Program-made: the position numbers and the translations under genes | Notes under the pieces: generated by a model | What the model saw: the letters and a program-made list of their open reading frames with translations, nothing else | Told to the model about the DNA's origin: nothing | The model's database searches: none | Assembly (NCBI GenBank): GCA_030068145.1 | Contig: JAPJBO010000633.1 | Span: forward strand, 1 to 64,000 | From: Diplonema papillatum | Taxonomy: Eukaryota > Euglenozoa > Diplonemea > Diplonemida > Diplonemidae | Length of the DNA: 64,000 nt | Reading direction: 5' to 3' | Part shown: positions 40,399 to 52,064 of the stretch, in pieces | Position numbering within the stretch: the stretch's first letter is position 1 | How the letters are laid out: every line of letters starts with the position of its first letter

Positions 40399-41875
40399 AA
40401 TTAGCTTATAGCCACCAAGAAACTTTTTATTTAGCTTATAGCCACAAAAAACTTTTTATTTAGCTTATAGCCACAAAAAACTTTTTTATTAGCTTCGAGC
40501 CACATTTTGCAAAATTTTGGTCATTTTTCTGAGTTGGCAAAATTTTGGCCGAAATTTTGGTCGAATTTTTGGTCAAATTTTTGGTCGATTTTTTGGTCGA
40601 TTTTTGGTCGATTTGTTTTGGTCAAAATTTTGGCCGAAATTTTGGTCAAGATTTTCGGTCGTTTTTTTGGTCGATTTTTTTGGGTCAAAATTTTGGCCGA
40701 ATTTTGGGTCAATTTTTTTGGTCGACAATTAGACTCCAATCCCTGAGAACACACCCATGGCGGATTCGAACCATTTACCCAGCCATTGACTGTGACAACT
40801 GTGCGATTTGGATTCGAACTCAAGTTTCCAATTTCAAGTTGCAAGTTTTAAGCTTCAATGTGTGGGATACGTTTGGGGGAGTCAAGGTGATTCTGGGGTA
40901 GCGTCTAATCTCATCCCATTTCAACTTTGCTTAGGTCTCGTTTACTTGGACCCCCTTTCTGCCGATTTGCGACTGCCGACTTGCGGCGCAACACTTTGGC
41001 AACCATTGCGTTGTTAACTCTCTTGACCTCCAACAACCTTCTTCGTCAGCGAGTTCGTGGCGGTGTTCGTGACAGGGACTATCAGATTCCTGCAACCCGG
41101 CGGCATCTGGACGGCCGTAGTGGGAGCAAGGGGTGCAACACGCTAAAAGACTGGAAGTACCGGGCATAAATGTTGCGAGCATACGGGTGCTGAAAGAGAA
41201 ACCGGGAAACATGATACATAGCTCGCAGAGTTCAGACCAGGGTACTTTTCGATGACACTCTCTTTAACGCAAACGGCGGCAAGCTCTTTGTGGACGATTT
41301 TTCAAGTCGGTTCTTATGTAGCCTTCGGGCGTAAACACACGTGGGTGACCCTATCTAGACTGTTTCGAGTATCAGACTCCAAAAATTCAAGCAATGATAA
41401 GATGATACGACTGTTTCGAGTGATGAGATGATAATGCTGCAAATAGGTGTGGCCACTCCAGTAGCTGGCACAGCACGGCAAAGGGTTTTCTGGGTTCGAA
41501 TTCCGTGTGTGATTTTTCTCAGATTGGCTAACAATTGACCAATTTTTTTGACCAAAATTTTTGACCGATTTTTTTTGATCAAATTTTTTGACCAAAAAAT
41601 TTTGACCAAAAATTTTGGCCAATTTTTTGACCAAAATTTTTTGACCAAAATTTTCGACCAAGTTTTCACCAGGTGGCTATAAGCTAAAAAAAAAGTTTCA
41701 GGACCTCCTGGCTATAAGCTAAATAAAGTTTTTTGTGGCTATAAGCTAAATAAAAAGTTTTTTGTGGCTATAAGCTAAATAAAAAGATTTGAAAGTGCTA
41801 TAAGCTAATTAAAAAGTTTTACTTTAGGTGGCTATAAGCTAAATAAAAAGTTAGCAGGTGGCTATTAGATAAAAA
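40399..41875. mobile_element. Second foldback-type element
   Basis: Same two-layer plan as the element at 12871 but a different sequence. Outer arrays: TTAGCTTATAGCCAC plus AAAAAACTTTTTAT on the left (40399-40500), inverted as GTGGCTATAAGCTAAATAAA on the right (41670-41870). Inner arrays: AATTTTTGGTCGATTTTTTGG on the left (40505-40730), inverted as TTTTTTGACCAAAATTTT on the right (41535-41665). At the inner edge of each arm is an inverted GGTTCGAATYC motif (about 40770 and 41491), identical to a pol III B box. Exact outer ends and target duplication are not clear. The unique centre has no strong ORF. Confidence 0.75.
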
Positions 41876-42034
41876 GCCCTTTCTTTTTTTTATCTAGTCA
41901 ACCAGGGAAGTAGCCTGAGCCCCACGTAAAATCCTACCAAATGTTGTACAGAGCACTTTTATTATCGGGGTCAACTCCACACGTTGGCGAGTGAGCTGGT
42001 CTGGACCGCTCATCTGCGATGAGTTGAATCGGGT

Positions 42035-42125
42035 TACGCGCGCTCCGATACTGAGTAGTCCAGGGACGACGGAGTTTTGTTACGCGCGTTCCGATACTGA
42101 GTAGTCCAGGGACGACAGAGTTTTG
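42035..42125. repeat. 47-bp tandem duplication
   Basis: Two adjacent copies of GTTACGCGCGYTCCGATACT plus GAGTAGTCCAGGGACGACRGAGTTTTG, differing at two positions. Confidence 0.85.
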
Positions 42126-42164
42126 AATTCCCCATCGTATCCCGTCATTCGCTTTCATCCTGAC

Positions 42165-42339
42165 TGTCTGCGCCAGTATATCGAACGAAGGAGAATGCCA
42201 GCGTACCATCATAGAACTGACGATTGATCGTGAATTGTGTATGGCAGCAAGAGACGATTTGGTGGAACGCGTCACCGCATTCGCAACGTGCCGATACGGA
42301 GGAGGGTGCGCTTTCTGCTCTCGAAAAGGTACAAAGGTA
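42165..42339 (+). pseudogene. Exon-like open segment with good splice signals
   Basis: After an acceptor-like CTGACTGTCTGCGCCAG (ending at about 42174), one frame reads NEGECQRTIIELTIDREL then CMAARDDLVERVTAFATCRY, with CRYGGGCAFC. It reaches AAG followed by GTACGTGAG, a strong donor, at 42339/42340. Codon bias is weak and the minus strand is also open, so this is only a candidate exon. Not recognised. Confidence 0.2.
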
Positions 42340-43514
42340 CGTGAGAATCGACACCCATCCGGAGCCCGCCAAGCTCTGTTTTCCTGTTTCAAAACGAGCT
42401 CTTTATTGCCCTTCGAACGCGCAAATTTCGCTGCAGGGTATTGTCCTGTCATGAGGGTACGTGTCGGCAAGTGACCGTGAAAACGGGCTGGCGCCCTTTA
42501 TGTCCAGTACACTGCTAGTGGCCGCACATAAGGGACACGTGGCGCCAGGCTGCTTCATCAGAGGCACATATCAAGCATGCTCTCGACGGTAACTGCCAAA
42601 GCAAACAGACACCGATGATCGGGTGGGCTTCCGCTGCGCCGGAAATAAGCGACTTCAACCTCAATCTGGGCTTTCTCTTACAAGCCGGAAACTGGAAGCT
42701 GAAGACGTTCACGGAAAATATAGAGCCAAACTAGAAAGGAATGGCGTAGAGAAGTTGTGTTCGCACGCAAATGAGTCCCCAGAGAGCATTGTGTTCGATT
42801 GTGACTCGGCGTGTCAGCGATGATCAGGATATTCTGTCGCTGTTGCCAACTGTTCCACGGGTGGGTGGGCGGGGGAACCTTTTGTACGTGAGTACAAACC
42901 TTCTTTCCGAAGGTGTTGCTGCAACCGTTAGTGTGTGAAAATGAAGACCTCCTTTTTTTCAGGCCAATACCAGCGCCGCAGGCGCGGAAATTTTTCAAGC
43001 TAGCGCGTCAGCGCTGCAGGTATCCAAGCAGCAATAGTAACAAGCAGCTATAGCCGCTTTGTAGTCCAGGGACTGCGGCAAAGTTGATGCGAGTCAAGTG
43101 CACACTTATGTACCCGACAGGGTGCTCACGACTGCCCACTACATACCCACCACCACCACTGCCCACCGCACCACCCACCCACTGTACTACCTCCACGACC
43201 TCCCACCACATGACCACCCACTACCGCTGCCCACCCACGACACCACCGGCCGCTGGCTATAACTATAGTTTTTTTGTTTTTGTTTTGGATGTTGTATGGG
43301 GTTAACATCGGGTATATGAAGCTACTTCTCTGTAGTCAACCAGCGCGTGTGATACGTCCCAGTTGCTCCCGAGAACACACAGAATGGAAAGATCGGACAC
43401 GAAATCGTCAAAATACCACCTCGGATCCCAAGAAAGTTGACCCCCCATGGCCCCTCCTTTGCACTCTTAACCAGGCAGATTACCATCACCCTATGAACGC
43501 ACTGCAGAACTGGG
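42340..43514. other. Intergenic, low-complexity patch
   Basis: No gene seen. 43130-43250 is CCACCACC-rich low-complexity DNA. 43020-43060 repeats AGCNRTAGNAGCAAG-like wording. Confidence 0.4.
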
Positions 43515-44355
43515 ATGGCTGAAGAACAGAAAAATCTGCGGTCGAAAACCTGGAGAAAGGTTGCTTCGTTTCCTCAGCCCGTGTCGCATGTACTCGAAGT
43601 GAAGAAAGGACTGGCACAAGAGGGTGCATGGAAGTTTGACGCCACGTACACCTTCGGACGAAGTGCCTATGACTACGAATGCAGCGGCAACAACTACGAC
43701 GGCAAGGTGCAAGTTTCCAAACAGCGACGGCAAAGACTACCCAGGCAGGCGCATTCAAGCTGCCCAAGTAGGATACTCGTCATGAATGCCCGTCTATGCG
43801 TCCCGCCTTTCAGAGGAGCAGAACCCATCTGCCTCTCGATACCCTGTGGAGGTTGCACAGGGGCCACACTCGACGAACTTCCGACCAGAAGAGTGGTGCC
43901 CTGCCTCTGACTGTGCGAAAGTTCGAAGCAACCGCAACTCAACACAAGTGCTGCGGCAACCCTGGTCACAACTCTAGAACGTGTGGTCGGTTTCACGAAA
44001 GCGCCAGCACGTGCAGCGCAAATTCTCCCGAAGCCAGTTCTGAGGAAGCCAGCCCCACCCAGCGCAAATGCACGACTTGTGGCAGCCAGGGCACAACCCG
44101 AGAACTTGTGATCCTATTCCAACACCGCCACCAGAAAAAAAGAAGAAACATCCGCCTGCTTCGACCCCTCTTCGTCCAAGGGCAGCATCAAAAAAAAGAG
44201 CCGATGCAGTGCGATCGGAGACGGAAACTGTACACAGAAACTCCCGTTCCTCTTCTTCTTGCTTTTCTGGCCCTCCAGGCTTTTCCGACACGCAGAGTCT
44301 CATCTTCCTGAGCAATACGTACCCTCCTAAGCCCACAGGGTCTCGGCCCTCGTAG
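43515..44355 (+). pseudogene. Decayed zinc-knuckle protein, possibly MULE-type transposase C-terminus
   Basis: The 5' part reads KTWRKVASFPQPVSHVLEVK and GAWKFDATYTFGRSAYDYEC before shifting frame. From about 43900 comes KCCGNPGHNSRTCGRF, then a Ser-rich spacer, then KCTTCGSQG that changes frame (one base missing) into GHNPRTCD, completing a CX2CX4HX4C knuckle. A basic Pro/Ser-rich tail follows to TAG at 44353-44355. Knuckles worded CG..GHN.RTC are typical of Mutator-like transposases and their FAR1-like relatives. No DDE core is seen, so assignment is tentative; the frameshifts make it a pseudogene. Confidence 0.4.
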
Positions 44356-44690
44356 TGCCCGTAGTGGTACAGTACGGAGACACAGGGGAAAGCTGTTGCA
44401 GCCCATACACCCACCATCCCCGCCTCTAATTTGTTCATTCACAGATGACTTTAATCCGGAGCATGCCTGATACCTCTGTTCCCGGGGTGCTACAACAAAA
44501 CTGGTGACCCCCTCGATGGCAAAACATGAAAATGCGTTTTTCGCAAAACCTAATTTTGGGATCTACCCCGCCAGATATCGAGCTTCGGAGCCCACCGACG
44601 GTCGGAATGAAAAGATCGGATTCGAAACAGTTCAAAAACGGCCTCGTCAAAGAAAATGACCCGGGGTTGACCATCCAGATGGGTTCTTCC

Positions 44691-44722
44691 ATATTTGAAC
44701 GGTCGTCAGGAGAATGACTGAT
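44691..44722. repeat. Short dispersed repeat R8, copy 2
   Basis: Copy of 39613-39644, ending at the same GACTGAT boundary. Confidence 0.65.
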
Positions 44723-46278
44723 AGTAGAGTTCAAACGCGTTCGAACTCGGTCTTGCCAGTGCAGGCCTTTTCCGATTTTTGTTGTTGCTTGCGGCGTGAG
44801 ACTATAGTCTATTAGATCCCGAAAGGAACATTTGCCACTTTGTATTTTCTCTTCTCATTTTCTCATTCAGATACAGAAATTGTCGAGTACATCTGCGGCC
44901 TGAGTTTGGCCGATCTCGTCAAACGCGCGAAGAATGGTAGGATGTGTCCACCGTGATGGCTAACGTCGCATTTTCTTTTGGTTACGAAAACCGTTCAAGG
45001 CCAGACGTTTCTCGGGAGTTGGAGGAAACTCGTTCAAATTAGGCATCACGACAAGAAAAGATTTCGATATTTCTTCGGGGGTGAACCTGGTAGACAACAA
45101 AGCGTATCTTCACCTTTCAATCTTCAACGCCCAAATTGTCCCCCTCTTGCTTATTCTGTGTGAGCACCACGGAACGAGAACCGCCACCACAAGTACAAAA
45201 ATGCTTGTGTTCCACGAGTATGCTCACACCCGCTGTTCATCAGTTCACCCACAGCAAAAGAAATCAACTGCCTTCGGGTAGTCTGACACTAGTTGCCGTC
45301 GGGGGAAAAAAAAAAAAGGAAAGTACCGTCCACATTCGGCCGCGAGAGATTGTCTTTTCTGGAAAGTCCTTCCGGCGAACCTTGTGGTGGCTTTTCATGG
45401 GCAAAATATACATGCTTCAGCAGCTGAGCATCAATTCGAAAAAACTCAAAAAGAGGCCATCCGACACGAGAGCAACCGCTGGAGCGATGGACACGATGAG
45501 CCGGTCTCAGTCAGTCTGACTGACTGGCTACGTCGGGGTACTGGTATCTTTAGTCTGGGCCGGCCCCACTGTTTATGACGACAGGCGCACTTGTCATTGT
45601 TGAACAGCGACGCTGGCAGCGTCTTGTGTTGAAATTGTGGTGAATCAGCACGTGTGCACACAACAAAGGTTTATGTCGGCAGTGCCCGCGACAACGTCGA
45701 CCTCGTAGACATCGAAGGGGACTCGGTTGCCCTCGACGCATACCCGCGGACTGCTGCTGAAGACACTTCATACATTATCCAAAAAAAGTAGTACCCGTCC
45801 CCCCCCACGCCCCTCGCCCCTTTCGCTGGCAGAAGCTGATACTGTATCCCTCTATCTTTCAACAACCGCGGCTTAATTATTGGTTCACCGCTGCGAAAAA
45901 AGGGGGAAAATGTTCAGCAGCTAGTTTCCTCCTCCCGTGCTTTGCGTGGCACCACGTGACCAGTCATACAATTATATTATGACTGGAGACCAGTCAATTG
46001 ATCTTGTCTTAGTACTTGAGGATGTTTGCTACAACAAAAAGGTGCGACGCGGTGTAGTCCACAACGTTTGCCTTTCGTGCGTGATCGAGGCCACCTGCCA
46101 AGCAGCGCATGGGTCTTTTACACGCCCTCCATTCCCCCAACAACAACATCAACAAAGCCCTCACAGTTCGTGAAAAGCTCTTGTTTCTTTTCACAACTCG
46201 GCACAACAACCAAGCTCGTACATGTCACCTCTTGTTCTCACCGACCTTTTTTCTTCACAACGCAACCAAAAAGGAAAC
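44723..46278. other. Intergenic, no firm gene
   Basis: A strong acceptor-like tract (CTTCTCATTTTCTCATTCAG, ending near 44869) precedes a 22-codon open segment (IVEYICGLSLADLVKRAKNG). Several overlapping frames continue to 45281 without codon bias. A GGGTAGTCTGACACT motif at about 45276 is followed by an A run. Confidence 0.3.
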
Positions 46279-46281
46279 TAA

Positions 46282-48459
46282 GGGCAGACTATTTTTTTTT
46301 TTTTGATCCGCGTCCTAGCGCGCGGAAAATTTTGGGAAACCGTGGAAAAAAAAATAGTTGAAAAAAAAAATATTTTTTCTTTTTTGCTGTGGGAAGGGTA
46401 CAACAGGGTGCCATGGGACTCCAGATGGTCACTGAAGTCCGAGCTGCGGAAACACCAAACCCCGCTCGTGGGGCCAACAACGACACGTCAGCGGAACGCC
46501 GGATTAGAAGCTCGCTGCAAATCTCTAATTTGTTTTGACCCCCTGACCTATCTGTTGCTGCAGCACCACGAAAGCTGTGATGCCGGCAAATTTCACCTTG
46601 ACTAAGTGAGTGTTGCATGCTAATGCAAAAACAGGGCACAAGCAAAGGGAAGGGACACTGCTGTGTTTTTGCGCCATCGATGTTGAGATTGGTGCAGTGA
46701 AGGATCGACACCTCCTTGAGATCAACGACCTGTCGTTGTCCTTCATGGAGATGTTTCAGCAGATCATAAAAGACCGTCACCTCCAGACACCTGCCGAGTA
46801 TGATGATGATGTGGTGGTGTCGGCTAGGGCTGATAGCAGGAGTGTGTGGAGAGATGTTTCTCTTGGGATGATGCAGGCCATGGACTCCATGCAGTACCGG
46901 GAGGTTCGGTACGTTGTGAAGCAAAAGTTCCCGTAGCGAACACCTGTCAACGCCTTCGACCTGTGAAAAAGAGCCAAGCCCGCGTGAAGCCGCTGCAAAT
47001 GGGTGAAACGAAGAATTTGACAGGGCCCTCCTGGTCGATGAAAAAGGGCATCCGTTCTATCAGGAAGTGGCCAAGACCCTTCGCAAACTTGATGGGCTCC
47101 CACTTTCTGTGCAGCTGTTGCAGTAGTATGAGGGCACCAACAAGGTGATTGCCCAGCGCCGTACCGCCGACATCCCCCGGTGCACCCTTCATAACCTGCA
47201 AGAACAAGAAAGTAGCCTGAGAAATGTGTTGGCCTTGCCGTGGGTTGCAGAGCTGAGGTATTCTCAGCATCCACTGCACGAAACTGCAGGAAGTGAGAGA
47301 TGTGGTGTATACCCGTATCGTCACGCAGCAAGCGCAAAACCAACAGCGCACTGAGCAACGCAGTGCGGGAGTTCCATCCAGAAACCCTGTTTGCGACTGG
47401 GAGCAGTCCATCGTGAAAGCGGAGGGGTCTTCTTCTTGGGGAGAGCTGGAAGGGCAATTCGCCGAGGCAACTCGAGCCGTTTTCACTGGACACCGTGCCC
47501 AGCCTCTCTGACGATCGCCGTGCTCGGTTCAAGCAGATCCACGGGGTAAAGACGAGCTTCCCCTTCGGTGTCCACAAATACAACGCTGGGGGGCAAGCGC
47601 TTGGTATTCAAGCTGCCACCGAGCGACCGCCGCCTACAGGAGGATGTCGCAAAGGCGTTCAAGTCGTGCATCGGGACGGGGAAAAGGTTCCACACCCGGG
47701 CCATGAGGATGAAATTCGTCGAGGTCTGGAAGTCATCTGGGGTTCCGCGTACCATCCTCAAGACGATGTACATGTTCGTGACTGGAGATGTGAACCCCCT
47801 GCGCACACCAACCGAAAGCCACCTGGCTGAACTCCTCACAACTGATTTCACCCCAGTGAGGTTGCATTCCGAAGCTCGTCAAAAGAGTCCAAACACGACG
47901 GCTACTGGGACGCCATGGGCCGCGTTCTTGAGAAGTGCGGTACTGTCGTGGACGAGAGGCGTCATGGAGAAGTTTCACGCCTCACGGTTGAGGCCCCCGC
48001 AAGCATCCGGCTTCTCATGGAAGAAGTGCAGAAGCGGCTTCCGGCCGATGCCCACGTCCCGTCCGAAACGTGGGTACGATACCAATTCTGGCCGAGTACG
48101 CCGAACAACACGGTTGCTCCCAGGCAGTCGCAAGGCCCACGACTAGACGCCTACTACTGTCGGTGGCAGCAGCTCTACGCTAAAGGCTCACCTGGTCCCT
48201 CCGTACAACAAAAAGCCTGAGCACATGCAGACGACAGTTATTTCCCAGTGCAAAAAGTCGCCGAAGAATCAAAGTGAGGGGCGCGTACCCCCCACCCCCC
48301 GACCGCTTGCCACCAAGACCACCCCCCTCCACACAGGAACCCACAGGCCAGGTGACTTGCCAAACTATTCTTTTTAAAAAAACTATTTTTTTTGCGCGCG
48401 CGCGCGGAAAATTTTCAAGGGTCGGGGGACGCGGATCAAAAAATAAAAATAGTCTGCCC
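46282..48459. mobile_element. PIF/Harbinger-like DNA transposon, 2.2 kb, decayed
   Basis: The ends are inverted repeats of about 33 bp, GGGCAGACTATTTTT then TTTTTTGATCCGCGTCC, identical but for one indel and one substitution in the T run. The 3-bp direct repeat TAA flanks both ends (46279-46281 and 48460-48462). A TWA duplication with GGG-starting termini is typical of the PIF/Harbinger superfamily. Subterminal GCGCGCGGAAAATTTT sequences occur at both sides. The interior contains broken coding sequence on the + strand. Confidence 0.65.
46412..48220 (+). pseudogene. Broken coding sequence inside the TIR element
   Basis: Successive + strand segments read as protein but change frame and contain stops: MGLQMVTEVRAAETPNPARG (46407 onward), MEMFQQIIKDRHLQTPAEYD (46746), VDEKGHPFYQEVAKTLRKLD (47030), LPPSDRRLQEDVAKAFKSC (47608), and VPSETWVRYQFWPS (48057). 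They are presumably the remains of the element's own transposase or accessory protein. The last phrase recalls, from memory only, a motif of eukaryotic transposon-associated proteins. No DDE triad could be traced. Confidence 0.4.
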
Positions 48460-48462
48460 TAA

Positions 48463-48991
48463 GCATGTATTTCCCGTTGTGAGATGTTTGACACACCGTT
48501 CCTAAGCCTTGCGCTTGCGCTGGAGGAACCCTGTAGAACACGATGATCTTCAATCCCAATGCTTGAAGAGCGAACGAGGCAGCTGTGCGACTTCTGTCGG
48601 TCTGCCTTGCAGCTTTCTCTTTTTTGAGAAAAGCATAAGTACTTAGCCCACTCTCTCACGTACTCGCGTACAACCAGGGCTTACGCTCCACGTGTGGAAC
48701 GTGTGGATTTCCGCACGTTAATTTCTTTTGGACTTTCCCCCCACGTGTGCTTCCACGTGTGGACTTTAATATATTTCTTCCCCACACGTGTACCACAGGC
48801 TGGTCCACATGCAGGGGCGTCTAGGCCCACGTAGTGACGCTATTTTTTTTGCTCGCCGCACATAGGGGGAAAGCTTTTTTCCCCCTCGAACCTTAAGCGT
48901 TCACACGTATTTGCTCTGAGACCGAAAACGGAGCGTAAGCCCTGCGTACAACCCCTCTCGCGACTTTAAAAGATGGACCGCTATACAATGA
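48463..48991. other. Intergenic, CACGTG-rich patch
   Basis: 48690-48800 has repeated CCACACGTGT and CCACGTGTGG wording, each containing the CACGTG E-box palindrome. No gene. Confidence 0.5.
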
Positions 48992-49440
48992 TCATTTTGC
49001 GTTGGCCACGCAGGTTGTATGTTGTGCTATACATGACAGCCTTCTCGTGGTCGTACGAAGGGATGTGAGTGTGAGGAGGGGCACCATGCGCAGCATCTCG
49101 TGGTGTAGCCACTCAGGGGGGGTCGAGTGACGGACAGCCTTCTCTTCCGGCGAGATTCTGACGCTTTCTGCCTTTTCCACCCGTCCCTTGCTTGTAAATC
49201 ACTCTGCCGCAGGCTGTCCCGCAGCGGGCGAGTGATGATCGATCGAGACGGCGGCGTATTTGTCGTGTTGCGCACCTATAGACTGCAGGTTGCATAAGAA
49301 TTTCAGAAGCTTGCAACTCATCATTTCGCCGAAGGCATTATCGGGCTGGGTTCGCCAATGCCCATCGGCTGAAAGTCGCTTACTCACAGCTTACTCGGCA
49401 TCCAACACTGCGCAGATTGCCATTGCGTTGCGACCCACTG
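48992..49440 (-). pseudogene. Possible minus-strand coding remnant
   Basis: On the minus strand a single frame from about 49440 to 48992 is interrupted by only two stops. It reads KRLSADGHWRTQPDNAFGEM, KYAAVSIDHHSPAAGQPAAE, then after a TGA RISPEEKAVRHSTPPEWLHH. Not recognised; could be old transposon coding sequence. Confidence 0.2.
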
Positions 49441-49734
49441 ACCGCCTTCCTTAGGCGAACAGAACGCCTCGCCAAGGCAGGACACTTTGCCGAAGCGGGT
49501 TAGTGCCATTAGTGTATGGGGCGCAACTGCACAGTCTCGTCGCCGGCACCTCTGAATCCTGCAGTCGGGGGGTGTGATCTACGATGCTTGGTATCTGAAA
49601 CCCGCAGCCACGCCTCGTTGACTGTAACTGGTTTTTGATGCGAGCCCGGTGTTATGTTTATATAGTCTCCGCAAAAATGTTTGCTTTCGTTGGAAAAAAA
49701 GTAGTAGAAGTGACCCTTATTTTTGCCAACCAAC

Positions 49735-49800
49735 CCACCCAAGCCTCTACGGTCAACCGCACACTCTACAACACCGGCCTTCGAAACCGTAATGACGCTA
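49735..49800 (+). repeat. TACGGTCAACCG-family repeat copy
   Basis: GCCTCTACGGTCAACCGCAC followed by CCGGCCTTCGAAA. Related copies lie at about 2025, 3350, 16907 and 52528. Possibly the head of a short interspersed element. Confidence 0.55.
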
Positions 49801-52064
49801 GAAACTGTTGTGTTTCAAGCTGGCTTTGACTCTACAACAGTCTTCCACAGTATTGTCGTTGAAAAGAAGGACAAGAAAAAACGGCTATCGATGTGGTGTC
49901 GTTAACACAAGAAAAAGAATACTGAACCATTGCATACAAGTTGTTTCTTTAAGCTCCTGAAGTAGTCGGGAGTCATTGATACCTATGTATCCCACCCATC
50001 CACCCATCGTCTCCCCAGCACATAACCTATCAACTGAATTAGCCTCTGATTCCAAAATCTCTACGATACGCTTCAACAGTTGACGCAACTGAAAGACAAC
50101 GAACGTAGATAATTCAGTCTTTTCAAGGCCAAACCCCGTTACATTTCTTCAGAGTCAGCATTTTGCGAACTCATACGCGCGGATACCGCAACAAGTAACA
50201 GCACTGCTAGCGATACAGCTCAACAGTAGCTGCACGTCGTGGAAATGTTTTCCGGTGCTTAAAAAAACGTGACTGCGAGGGTGAGTTTGTCGTGCCAAAC
50301 TCAGGAAATTGCCTCCCAGCGGCCAATGCCTTTCCTACCCAGGGAGCGCATCCCTCCCTATGATATTCTCGGCTCGTTGCGTTGGGGAGCCTGGTTTGTG
50401 CTCCATTGCATGCTAATCCATGTGGTTCATGTACTTAAAAGAACTCAATGCTCCATTCCTTTCGCGGTGGGTGGCTCGAGGGGCGACCCCTAGGGTTGAG
50501 AAACAGGACGCCGTGCGAGTTATGGAGCGCATCTCGATAATTTAATGGCAGCTCGGGTCGTGCCCCTCACTGTAGTATAGAATCTGACTAGTTTCTCCTG
50601 CGGAGCAGTATGCACCGTTAGAACCCAACACGTGCTCTTCTTCCACAGGGAGGCAGCAGCGTCGTTTTTCTGCAGCCTGACGCCGAAAGGGTTGTCACAA
50701 TATTCGTAAAAAACACTGCCAAACAAAATAGCAGGCTGCGCGTGAGCATCTGCTGTGCGCCGTGTCACCTGCAACGTTTTGAACTAACAAACGGTGAAAG
50801 GGTACGTCAGATGCGATCTTAGTGCGAGTTCTTTTTGCCTCTGTGTCTGTGGGTCTCAGGGGATCACACCACTTCCCTTAACCCTCCATTTGATTCTCAC
50901 CGCCTGCTGTGTCGTTTGACTGGTTACGTTCGTATCCGGCCCGCTGCGTCCCACATGCGATTAAAGTTCTTGATGACGCAAGTCAAGACTTGATGTCCTT
51001 GAACCGGGAAACGGACGAAAACACAACGTCGCTCTGCGCGACTGAAAGCGCAACCCATGGTGCGATGCTCACTTTGCCTTGCTGATTTTGCTTTGCTGGT
51101 TGCAACACTTGTTAGGTTCAACGGTGTGAGCTGGCGTTCCACAAACTATTAGAGTCCCTTGCAGCTTGTCATCGCAAAAGAAGAAAACAACAAACCGACG
51201 CGACAAGTAAGCATGCTGCTAAATCCGTGTGGTTGATGCCAAGATCTCTTTCTATTAGGCGGACCGTTTTTCTTCAGCGTGGGATCTGCTTACCGGACAG
51301 CGAGCGACGTACTTCGTAAATGCGTGGAATTAAGAGCGTTTTCACATCGGTCAACAGCCGTGTCTCAATTCCCCCGCACGACGAACCGTGAAAATAAGTT
51401 GCCAATCAACACAACGGAAAGCGATTTTCAAGCAAAGGAGAACATGCCCATTTCTTTTCACCCCTCCTTGCTACCGAAGCCCCGCTTAGTCGACGTCTTT
51501 GCTATTGCAAGCGAGGATGTCGGACTTGTTGCTCGCCATTTATGCCCATCCGAAGTGCGTTAATAAGTATCTCCTTCTCTGCATTCACCCTCGTAACCAA
51601 GGCATTCGAATAATCCCAACCAGTTTCAACGTGTCCCTGCCAAGGCGAGCTTGCAAGGAGACGTTTAGAGAAAGACATGAGGCAAAAGCGATCGCCAACA
51701 ACAGCAGGGTGGAATTTGGAAGTCATCTCGTGCTGAGTGCGGCGAAGGTGGCAGGCTGGGAGGCCCGAATAGTGCATGGCCGGCAAGAGATCTCGCATGC
51801 CACCCGCAAACACACGTACAGGTAGCAACATCAACAGCAGCTCTGCAAGGAGGGTTTCTGTTTGTGCGCACTAGCGGTACTCACCTGCTTCAGTAAGTTT
51901 CACGTAGTACGCTGCCAATTACTAATTCTTAGTACCAACAATGCATTGCTAACACAAAAAAGATCCTCGACAGGCAACACGAAATACTTTCCAACTTGTT
52001 CGCCGGGGTTAACCCGAGCTTCAAGCCGGCGTTTGCTATACCGACAAACAAATACTTCCTGCAG
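49801..52064. other. Intergenic, no gene seen
   Basis: No convincing coding sequence, repeat array or RNA gene. Short ORFs overlap on both strands without codon bias. Confidence 0.45.

Noticed and set aside
40750..41510. tRNA genes suggested by GGTTCGAATCC motifs
   Set aside because: The T-arm stems pair poorly and no acceptor or anticodon stems could be drawn around them.
41934..42470. 178-codon minus-strand ORF
   Set aside because: It spans a recent 47-bp tandem duplication and overlaps a better exon-like reading on the plus strand; no domain recognised.
46289..46924. 211-codon minus-strand ORF
   Set aside because: It begins inside the terminal inverted repeat of the TIR element and overlaps plus-strand coding remnants; composition looks like a shadow frame.
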